Positions 1 through 6,842 of a stretch of DNA of 60,788 nt are shown here, in pieces (the first letter of the stretch is position 1; each line of letters opens with the position of its first letter). Under the pieces are notes generated by a model. It did not search any database, had not been told where the DNA came from, and was given only the letters and a program-made list of their open reading frames with translations. A program made the position numbers and the translations under genes. Source of the stretch: Flavipsychrobacter sp. (GTDB lineage: Bacteria > Bacteroidota > Bacteroidia > Chitinophagales > Chitinophagaceae); NCBI GenBank assembly GCA_016786615.1, contig JAEUVX010000013.1:1-60788 (forward strand), given 5' to 3'.

Positions 1-92
1 TGTTCACCTCTTCCCTTTCCGAACAGAGAAGTTAAGCCCCTCATGGCCGATGGTACTGCACCACAATGCGGGAGAGTAGGTAGCTGCCATAT
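1..92 (+). rRNA. rrf: 5S ribosomal RNA, 3' part (truncated by window start)
   Basis: The first bases carry the conserved 5S core CCGAACAGAGAAGTTAAGC, then GCCGATGGTACTGC and the closing GGGAGAGTAGGTAGCTGCCA. The 5' end lies outside the window, so about 20 bases are missing. The 3' boundary is set where the terminal stem should end. The gene implies that an rrn operon (16S-23S-5S) lies just upstream and ends here. Confidence 0.93.
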
Positions 93-100
93 TTATTATA

Positions 101-136
101 AACGCCTCGTCTTATCGACGGGGCGTTTTCTTTTAT
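101..136 (+). terminator. Rho-independent terminator of the rRNA operon
   Basis: The arms AACGCCTCGTC and CGACGGGGCGTT pair (one G-U) around a TTAT loop and are followed by TTTTCTTTT. It sits about 10 bases after the 5S gene and would end rRNA transcription before the ATPase gene. Confidence 0.88.
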
Positions 137-190
137 ACCAAATCTGAGATATTCTTCTCAGCTCATTTTAGTATTCTATAGATAATGCTG

Positions 191-198
191 TTTATTTG
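191..198 (+). promoter_or_regulatory. Probable -7 promoter box of the P-type ATPase gene
   Basis: TTTATTTG matches 7 of 8 positions of the Bacteroidota -7 consensus TAnnTTTG. It ends only 4 bases before the ATG at 203, so the transcript would have almost no leader. This favours 203 over the in-frame ATG at 185, which lies upstream of the box. No convincing -33 TTG was seen. Confidence 0.4.
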
Positions 199-202
199 CA
201 GC

Positions 203-2779
203 ATGAAGGAATGGTATCAACTTGATTCTGATGAAGTATTACAATTGCTCAGTTCCGACATCTCTGGACTGAATACTTCGCAAGTTGACATAACAAGGAA
301 GAATGTAGGAGCAAATATCCTTACAACGCAAAAAAAGCGTACACGTTTTTCTATACTTCTGGACCAGTTTAAAGACTTTATGATTGTAGTTCTGATACTG
401 GCCGCAATCATATCTTTTCTTGTTGGCGAACAAACCGATGCGTTTATCATAATCGCTATTATTCTTGCAAATGCTGTAATGGGATTTGTACAGGAATATA
501 ATGCTGAAGAATCTATCAATCTGTTGAAAAAGATGGCTGCACATCAAGCTATCGTCAGGAGGAATGGTAGTATTCAAATAATTGATGCATCAGAATTAGT
601 GCCGGGCGATATCATATTACTTGAAGCAGGTAATATTGTACCTGCTGATGCCCGTTTATTGGAAGTGCACGGACTAAAAACAGAAGAAGCAGCCCTAACA
701 GGTGAAAGCGATGCAATTATTAAACTATCTGCTCCAATACCGGATGATAACCTATTGCCTGCAGACCAACTGAATATGTTGTTCAAAGGAACTATTGTTA
801 GTAATGGTAGTGGAGTAGCTATAGTTACTGCGATTGGTATGAAAACAGAGATGGGTAAAATTGCAGGCTTGCTAGAAAGTGAACCTACACAATCGCCTTT
901 ACAGCACAAGCTTTCAAAGTTTAGTAAACAGCTGGCAGTAATTGTCCTTGTTATATGCAGTATCGTTTTTCTGTATGGGCTTTACAGAGGGGAAACTGTT
1001 ATGAGTATTTTTTTGACATCATTATCCCTCGCAGTTGCAGCATTGCCGGAAGCGCTACCTGCTGTCATAACAATAGCATTAGCAAGAGGAGCAAGGCGTA
1101 TGATGAAAACAAATGCATTAGTACGCAAGTTATCAGCGGTAGAAACGCTGGGGTCGGTAACTTATATATGCAGTGATAAAACAGGAACACTCACGCAAAA
1201 TAAAATGACTGTTGATAAGTGGCAAAGCACCGATGAAAACTTGCTGCTATATGCAATGGTTATGAATAATGAAGTGAAAGTAAATGATGATGGTGAGCAT
1301 ATTGGCGATTCTACAGAAATTGCAATGGTTCGGTTTGCTGAAAGTAGAGGTGTGTCTAGAGATAGAGCACTTGAAGTAATGCCCGTCCTGTCGGTACTGC
1401 CATTTGATTCGGATAGGATGATGATGAGCACTGTACACAAAATTGATGGGAAACATATTGTTATAGTAAAAGGAGCCCCTGTAAAAATAGCTGAGTGCTT
1501 GTCGGAAGATAATACTGAAAAAGAAAAGTGGCTGAAGTTAAATAGAGAATGGGCTTCTAATGGTCAGCGTATTCTATTTTTTGCATACAAGTATCTGGAT
1601 ACATTACCTGAACAAATAGATGAGACTATAGAGAAGGAATTGAAAATATTAGGAGTTGTCGGGATGATAGATCCCCCCAGGAAAGAAGTAGCACAAGCTA
1701 TTGAAGAATGTAAAACGGCGGGTATAAAAATCGTAATGATAACAGGAGACCAACCTGCAACAGCAGGAGCAATCGCGAGTGCATTAAATATAGCAGATGA
1801 GAACACCGAGGTGGTGACCGGTGTAATGTTGAATACAATCACAGAGGAGCAATTGTCTGACTTAGTAGCTACTACAAGCGTGTATGCAAGGGTGAGCCCT
1901 GAACAGAAACTGAAAATTGTAAGAGCTTTACAGCAAAGAAATGAATTCGTAGCCATGACAGGAGATGGTGTGAATGATGCACCATCGCTAAAGCAAGCAA
2001 ATATTGGTGTGGCAATGGGTATAACCGGTACTGATGTTGCCAAGGATGCATCGCACATGATACTGCTCGATGATAATTTTGCTACGATAGTAAAAGCAGT
2101 AAAAGAGGGTAGGGCTATATATGAGAATATCAGGAAGTTTATATTGTATGTATTGTCTTGTAATCTTGGGGAGATTCTAACTATCTTTTTTGCACCCATG
2201 CTAGGTTTGGCAATTCCACTACTGCCTATACATATACTATGGATAAACCTGGTAACAGATGGGCTGCCCGGCCTTGCAATAGCATCTGAGAGAGCAGAGC
2301 ATAATATCATGAAGCAGCCCCCAAGAAGCCCGAAAGAAAATTTGTTTACAAGACACATTAGCCAGCAGATAATTATTACGGGTATTATTTTAGCAATAGC
2401 TTCGTTAGGAATACAATTGTGGGCTGACAATCAGGGTTATTCGTTAATTGTACAACAGACATTGGTGTTTACCGTATTGTGTTTTGCGCAACTGGGTAAT
2501 GCGTTATCCATACGTTCTGCATATCAACCGATATTTAAGACTTCGTTGTTGAAGAACCCTTTATTAATAACAGCAGTATTACTTACTGTAGGGTTGCATA
2601 TAGTGTTGTTGTATATCCCGATTGTAAGTGATGTATTTAAAACAGCGGCACTGAACTATAATATGGTTATAGCAGTCTTGTTTACGGCATTGATGAGCCT
2701 TGTTGCTATTGAAATAATTAAACTGTTGATATACAAACTTGTTTATAGTAAAACGCTGAAAGTAAATGTATTACAATAG
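203..2779 (+). CDS. P-type Ca2+-transporting ATPase (P2 family)
   Basis: This inner-membrane pump hydrolyses ATP to move a cation, probably Ca2+, out of the cytoplasm. It has the N-terminal cation-ATPase domain (EWYQL...), the actuator motif TGES (166-169), PEALP in the ion-binding helix M4 (282-286), the phosphorylation motif DKTGTLT with Asp325, and the hinge motif TGDGVND (586-592). A C-terminal block of membrane helices contains NLVTDGLPGLA. About 858 residues is normal for bacterial P2A/P2B-like pumps. PEAL resembles PEGL of SERCA-type pumps, but the substrate could also be Mn2+ or another divalent ion. The ATG at 203 gives the usual family N-terminus; an ATG at 185 would add six residues. 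Confidence 0.93.
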   Translation: MKEWYQLDSDEVLQLLSSDISGLNTSQVDITRKNVGANILTTQKKRTRFSILLDQFKDFMIVVLILAAIISFLVGEQTDAFIIIAIILANAVMGFVQEYNAEESINLLKKMAAHQAIVRRNGSIQIIDASELVPGDIILLEAGNIVPADARLLEVHGLKTEEAALTGESDAIIKLSAPIPDDNLLPADQLNMLFKGTIVSNGSGVAIVTAIGMKTEMGKIAGLLESEPTQSPLQHKLSKFSKQLAVIVLVICSIVFLYGLYRGETVMSIFLTSLSLAVAALPEALPAVITIALARGARRMMKTNALVRKLSAVETLGSVTYICSDKTGTLTQNKMTVDKWQSTDENLLLYAMVMNNEVKVNDDGEHIGDSTEIAMVRFAESRGVSRDRALEVMPVLSVLPFDSDRMMMSTVHKIDGKHIVIVKGAPVKIAECLSEDNTEKEKWLKLNREWASNGQRILFFAYKYLDTLPEQIDETIEKELKILGVVGMIDPPRKEVAQAIEECKTAGIKIVMITGDQPATAGAIASALNIADENTEVVTGVMLNTITEEQLSDLVATTSVYARVSPEQKLKIVRALQQRNEFVAMTGDGVNDAPSLKQANIGVAMGITGTDVAKDASHMILLDDNFATIVKAVKEGRAIYENIRKFILYVLSCNLGEILTIFFAPMLGLAIPLLPIHILWINLVTDGLPGLAIASERAEHNIMKQPPRSPKENLFTRHISQQIIITGIILAIASLGIQLWADNQGYSLIVQQTLVFTVLCFAQLGNALSIRSAYQPIFKTSLLKNPLLITAVLLTVGLHIVLLYIPIVSDVFKTAALNYNMVIAVLFTALMSLVAIEIIKLLIYKLVYSKTLKVNVLQ

Positions 2780-2808
2780 TAGCATCGTATGTAGTAAGTG
2801 TCTGTGGT

Positions 2809-3459
2809 TTAAAATTTATTCTTTTTCCTGAAGTCACCACGTTTCCATGCTTCAAAAAATTCAGCCCAGGACAATGGGTTGAAAACATTGCTGGGTTTTT
2901 GTTGTCCGTAATAGACAGCATTTTGTGATTGTATTTGCTGGTAGTTAGCCTGATTTTCACGGCCATCTTTCGGTAGTGTATATGCAAGTGCGCGTAGCAT
3001 CAATGCATTTGTATTGCGGCGGGCAATTTCATATTTATCATCGGGGATGTTCCAGTGTTTGAAAGCATAATCAAACTGTTCTTTGGATGGCAGCGGACGG
3101 ATGATGGTTTCCGGAAGATAGAAGGTGTCCTGAACCATTAGCTGTATCAACGAAAAATAATGCCCTTTGATGTCTTTAGGTATTACATATTCTTTTGTAC
3201 GAAAACCTATCTCAGAAAACTGCAATGTATCACCCTTGTAAACAACTATAGAAAACACCCCTTTGTCACTTGATTCTACACCACGGTTTTTGTTTTTTAC
3301 AATAACCAATACATTTGATATAGCTCGCAAACTATCGGCAGTCATAGTGACGCCATTAATCTGTATGATGTTTTCGTAAGGATCTTGTGCAGACACCTTT
3401 AGTGCTGAAATAAGACAACAAACAGATAATATTATAAGGCTTCTGAAATAAGCAGTCAT
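2809..3459 (-). CDS. Secreted protein with carboxypeptidase-regulatory-like domain, function unknown
   Basis: A signal peptide (about residues 1-25, ending VSAQ-DP) is followed by a segment resembling the CarboxypepD_reg-like beta-sandwich of Bacteroidota: INGVTMTADSLRAISNVLVIVKNKNRG, then GVFSIVVYKGDTLQFSEIGF (described by its motif pattern, residues about 30-85). The C-terminal half is polar and unrecognised, ending in a basic tail (RKKNKF). Such domains occur alone or at the front of outer-membrane receptors; here no barrel follows. The start is the ATG at 3459; a TTG three codons upstream overlaps the promoter box. It stands alone, divergent from mrp. Confidence 0.75.
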   Translation of the reverse strand: MTAYFRSLIILSVCCLISALKVSAQDPYENIIQINGVTMTADSLRAISNVLVIVKNKNRGVESSDKGVFSIVVYKGDTLQFSEIGFRTKEYVIPKDIKGHYFSLIQLMVQDTFYLPETIIRPLPSKEQFDYAFKHWNIPDDKYEIARRNTNALMLRALAYTLPKDGRENQANYQQIQSQNAVYYGQQKPSNVFNPLSWAEFFEAWKRGDFRKKNKF

Positions 3460-3465
3460 ACTAAC

Positions 3466-3473
3466 CAAAGTTA
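3466..3473 (-). promoter_or_regulatory. -7 promoter box of the gene at 2809-3459
   Basis: On the minus strand the sequence is TAACTTTG, a perfect TAnnTTTG match. It ends 6 bases before the ATG at 3459, so the transcript would be leaderless or nearly so. No clear -33 TTG was found. Confidence 0.55.
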
Positions 3474-3563
3474 CATTTCTTTAATTGCATAGATATATAT
3501 TAGTCCAATCTATATGCAATGGTGGTATCAGTATTATTTTTTACAAAGAAAGCCGCTTTGACG

Positions 3564-3571
3564 TATTTTTG
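3564..3571 (+). promoter_or_regulatory. -7 promoter box of mrp
   Basis: TATTTTTG is a perfect TAnnTTTG match, 34 bases upstream of the mrp ATG. The expected start of transcription is near 3577. The -33 element is not obvious. Confidence 0.5.
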
Positions 3572-3605
3572 CACACTCCACATCCACTATTAACAAAGGT
3601 TTAGT

Positions 3606-4706
3606 ATGATAACGAAAGAAGCGGTAATAAAGGCGTTGAGCAATGTACAGGAACCCGATCTGGGCAAGGACCTTGTGACGCTGAATATGGTACAGGATAT
3701 AGAAATTGATGGCAAAAATGTGACATTCACAGTCGTGCTAACAACACCTGCTTGTCCGCTGAAAGAGATGATTGAAAAAGCATGTGTCAATGCTATTCAT
3801 ATTCTTGTTGATAAAGAAGCAGTTGTGAAAGTAAACATGACTGCCAATGTAGGGTCAAACCGCAAAGACAATAAAGCAGTATTATCCGGTGTGAAGAATA
3901 TAATCATGGTTGCATCGGGCAAGGGTGGTGTAGGTAAATCTACTGTATCTGTAAACCTTGCACTGGGCTTAGCACAGGAAGGAGCTAAAGTAGGTCTGCT
4001 GGATGCAGATATATATGGCCCATCTATTCCGATAATGCTGGGTATGCGCGATGAGCGCCCGAAGATGATGGACGTGAATGGCAAAGGCATGATTGTTCCT
4101 ATAGAGCGTTTTGGTATCAAGGCAATGTCTATCGGTTTGCTGGTAGATGAGAAGCAGGCAGTGATATGGCGTGGTCCTATGGCCAGTTCTGCCTTAAAGC
4201 AGTTTATTACAGATGTTTATTGGGGTGATTTGGATTACTTAGTGATAGACCTTCCGCCGGGTACGGGTGATGTGCATCTTACATTGGTGCAAGCTGTACC
4301 TGTTACGGGGGCAGTAATAGTATCTACTCCGCAAGCTGTAGCTGCTGCAGATGCTAAGAAAGCTATCATGATGTTCAAGCAGCCAAATATCAATATACCG
4401 ATACTGGGCATCGTTGAGAACATGGCATACTTTACACCCGCTGAGCTGCCGGAGAATAAATACTATATATTCGGCAAAGGTGGTGCACAACAAATGGCTG
4501 AACAGTTTGAACTGCCATTCCTTGGTGAAGTACCATTGGTGCAAAGCATTCGTGAGGGTGGCGACAGGGGAATACCGGCAATACTTGATGATGAATCACT
4601 GACTCAAGAGATATTTACCAGCCTTACGCAAAAAATTGCGAGGAATATTTCAATCCGCAATGCTGACCTTGAACCAACCAAAGTAGTAGAGATTACACAT
4701 TATTAA
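3606..4706 (+). CDS. mrp: Mrp/NBP35-family Fe-S cluster carrier ATPase
   Basis: A cytosolic P-loop ATPase that carries or delivers [4Fe-4S] clusters to apo-proteins. The N-terminal MIP18/DUF59 domain (1-85, with TPACPLKEM and Cys50) is fused to the Mrp ATPase. The deviant Walker A GKGGVGKST is at 105-113, the switch DADIYGPS at 133-140, and DLPPGTGD at 215-222. Length (366) is typical. The usual CxxC after ENMxYF is replaced by TPAELPEN (277-284), so the bridging-cluster cysteines of the classical family are absent; I have the impression this is common in Bacteroidota. The stop overlaps the convergent gene by 4 bases. Confidence 0.93.
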   Translation: MITKEAVIKALSNVQEPDLGKDLVTLNMVQDIEIDGKNVTFTVVLTTPACPLKEMIEKACVNAIHILVDKEAVVKVNMTANVGSNRKDNKAVLSGVKNIIMVASGKGGVGKSTVSVNLALGLAQEGAKVGLLDADIYGPSIPIMLGMRDERPKMMDVNGKGMIVPIERFGIKAMSIGLLVDEKQAVIWRGPMASSALKQFITDVYWGDLDYLVIDLPPGTGDVHLTLVQAVPVTGAVIVSTPQAVAAADAKKAIMMFKQPNINIPILGIVENMAYFTPAELPENKYYIFGKGGAQQMAEQFELPFLGEVPLVQSIREGGDRGIPAILDDESLTQEIFTSLTQKIARNISIRNADLEPTKVVEITHY

Positions 4707-5035
4707 TCAGGAAAATTATACCGTACACCGTTAGCTTCGATGTACTCTCTGATGCGTTGAATAATAATATCGTTATTTTGTAAACGGGCTATGATAATGA
4801 CGTCGTAGCCCGTTCCTTTATACGCTGCTAATGCTTCTGTGGGGTTATTATTTGCGTTGTATGATTCAAGGAAAATTTCGCAATCTTCTCTGCTAAAAGG
4901 AGATATAGCAACGTGCTCTACTTCGCAACTGAGTGCTTCATCTGTATGTATTATCAGTTCCGTTCCTTCAAGGTCTTCAAAGTCTTCACGTATTTCCTCT
5001 GCCTGTTCCAGTGTTAATTCAGATAGATTGCTCAT
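4703..5035 (-). CDS. Hypothetical protein, 110 residues
   Basis: A small acidic, soluble protein with no signal peptide or membrane helix. The N-terminus is strongly acidic (EQAEEIREDFEDLEGTE); the middle has Cys-containing VEHVAISPFSREDCEIF. The C-terminal half (YDVIIIARLQNNDIIIQRIREYIE) alternates beta and helix as in a small alpha/beta fold. I do not recognise the family. It starts with ATG, lies 16 bases upstream of the symporter gene's stop on the same strand, and overlaps the mrp stop by 4 bases tail to tail. Confidence 0.72.
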   Translation of the reverse strand: MSNLSELTLEQAEEIREDFEDLEGTELIIHTDEALSCEVEHVAISPFSREDCEIFLESYNANNNPTEALAAYKGTGYDVIIIARLQNNDIIIQRIREYIEANGVRYNFPD

Positions 5036-5051
5036 GGTGCAAATCTAAGCA

Positions 5052-6731
5052 TTAAACGGTCTGTTTTTCTTTTGATGGGATAAGTAAACCGATGATAACA
5101 ACCAGCAGCGCACCTATTACATTTAACCATAAAAAGGATATGATATCTGCTATGTAGATAGCAACTACAATCAATTCGGTTATCAGCGCAGCGATAAAGA
5201 CTGAATTTCCTTTTACTCGTTTCACATAAAACGCAACAAGAAAGATACCTAAGATAGTGCCATAGAAAAGCGAACCGAGAATATTTACAGCCTCTATCAA
5301 AGATCCCATACGTGTAGCAAACATAGCTACAGCAATACAGAAAATTCCCCACGCAAGTGTGTGCCACCTGCCAAGGCTCAGTTGTTTTGCTTCGCTTATT
5401 GGTTCTTTATTATTTAGTAGTTGAATATCTATTAATGAAGAAGAAGCAAGCGAATTAATAGCTGCAGATATTGATCCCCACGATGCAAGGAATATTACCG
5501 CGAAAAGCAATCCTACCAATCCTTTCGGGAGATTGTGTTTTACGAAGTAGAGAAATATATAGTTGGTATCGCTGCTGTCTTTGCTATGTCCATAGCGTGT
5601 TATTCTGTTTTTTACAGTATCTCTGATAGATTGTATGGCGGCTTGTGTTTCTTTAAATTCCTGTAGTGTAGTTGTGCGGTTTAAATTTTGCTTTCTCTCT
5701 TCCGCAAGCTTTGTAGCTTGCAGTTCGTAGCTATTATGTAATAGCTTGTATTGTTGTTCAAGTGCTGTTACTTCTTGATGGCTGGCTGTTTTGTAAGATG
5801 TGTATGCACTATCATTAAAATAGAGTGGTGCAGGCTTATAGCTATACAATGCAAATAATAATGCGCCGATAAGCAATATCCCAAACTGCATAGGTATCTT
5901 AACAATACCGTTCATTAATAAACCCCTCCTGCTTTCAGATGTGTCTTTTGCGGTAATGTACCTGCCTACCTGGCTTTGGTCTGTGCCAAAGTAAGAGAGT
6001 GCTAAAAAGAAGCCACCGATAATACCGCTCCATATATTGTATTTATCCTTCCAGCTAAAGTCTGTTGTTATCACATTCAGCTTACCAGATTTGCCTGCTA
6101 CGTACAAGGCATCGCCCATGCTGATTCCTTGTGGCATGTCTGCGACAATCAGGTAGCCCGCAATTGCAATAGCTGAAAGTATGATTAGAAATTGTAACTT
6201 CTGTGTATGTGCTACAGCTTTGGCTCCACCACTATATGTATAAATAATCAGTAACCCGCCGGTAATGATGTTGGTTAAATAAATATTCCACCCCATGATA
6301 GATGACAAAATAATAGACGGGGCATAAATACTGATACCGGTTGATAAACCCCTTGATAGCAGAAACAATACTGATGTCAGCACTCTTGTCTTTCTGTCAA
6401 ACCTTGTTTCGAGATATTCATAAGCAGTATATACATTCAGCTTTTGAAAAATTGGGATGAATGTGATACTGATTACAACCATAGCAATAGGCAACCCAAA
6501 ATAGTATTGCACAAAGCGCATACCATCCGTATATGCCTGCCCCGGTGCTGACAGAAATGTAATAGCACTGGCCTGTGTTGCCATGATGCCCAAGAGGACT
6601 ACATACCAAGGCATATTCTTGTCTGCAAGCAGGTAGGTTTTGCTACCATGCTGTTCACGCCCCTTATATACACCATATGCAATGATGCCAGTCAGCGTTG
6701 CAAATAATATTACCCAGTCGAGTATGCTCAT
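5052..6731 (-). CDS. Sodium:solute symporter (SSS family)
   Basis: An inner-membrane Na+-coupled transporter with about 13 helices. Family features include TQASAITFLSAPGQAY (52-67), Y-F-GLPIA, and the conserved GTDQSQVGRY region (249-258). Residues about 316-378, between two helices, form a polar coiled-coil-like insertion (LEQQYKLLHNSYELQATKL), which is long for the family. The substrate cannot be told; the upstream deacetylase suggests an amino sugar, glycoside or similar product (inference). The ATG overlaps the stop of the 35-residue gene upstream as ATGA, so translation is probably coupled. It is the last gene of the deacetylase operon. Confidence 0.9.
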   Translation of the reverse strand: MSILDWVILFATLTGIIAYGVYKGREQHGSKTYLLADKNMPWYVVLLGIMATQASAITFLSAPGQAYTDGMRFVQYYFGLPIAMVVISITFIPIFQKLNVYTAYEYLETRFDRKTRVLTSVLFLLSRGLSTGISIYAPSIILSSIMGWNIYLTNIITGGLLIIYTYSGGAKAVAHTQKLQFLIILSAIAIAGYLIVADMPQGISMGDALYVAGKSGKLNVITTDFSWKDKYNIWSGIIGGFFLALSYFGTDQSQVGRYITAKDTSESRRGLLMNGIVKIPMQFGILLIGALLFALYSYKPAPLYFNDSAYTSYKTASHQEVTALEQQYKLLHNSYELQATKLAEERKQNLNRTTTLQEFKETQAAIQSIRDTVKNRITRYGHSKDSSDTNYIFLYFVKHNLPKGLVGLLFAVIFLASWGSISAAINSLASSSLIDIQLLNNKEPISEAKQLSLGRWHTLAWGIFCIAVAMFATRMGSLIEAVNILGSLFYGTILGIFLVAFYVKRVKGNSVFIAALITELIVVAIYIADIISFLWLNVIGALLVVIIGLLIPSKEKQTV

Positions 6732-6835
6732 TGCCAGTATCTGGTAAAGAGGTAATAGCCAACAATCTGTATCAGCAATATCAACAATACTATTGTGTAC
6801 CGCAAGTTCCAGTTATGTTGGTTGTTGTTTTTCAA
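6728..6835 (-). CDS. 35-residue single-pass membrane protein between deacetylase and symporter
   Basis: Reading from TTG at 6835 gives a basic, Asn-rich start (KNNNQHNWNLRYT), one hydrophobic helix (IVLLILLIQIVGYYLF, residues 15-30) and the end TRYWQ. The TTG lies 7 bases after the deacetylase stop, and the TGA overlaps the symporter ATG (ATGA). No ATG is available in frame after an upstream stop. The tight packing and clean transmembrane helix argue for a real gene; it could be an accessory subunit of the symporter, as small partners are known for some SSS-like carriers (inference). The start codon choice is the weak point. Confidence 0.6.
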   Translation of the reverse strand: MKNNNQHNWNLRYTIVLLILLIQIVGYYLFTRYWQ

Positions 6836-6842
6836 TACGATA

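Noticed and set aside
1564-2430. 288-codon frame antisense to the P-type ATPase
   Set aside because: Ser/Ile/Ala-rich shadow of the strongly supported ATPase gene on the other strand.
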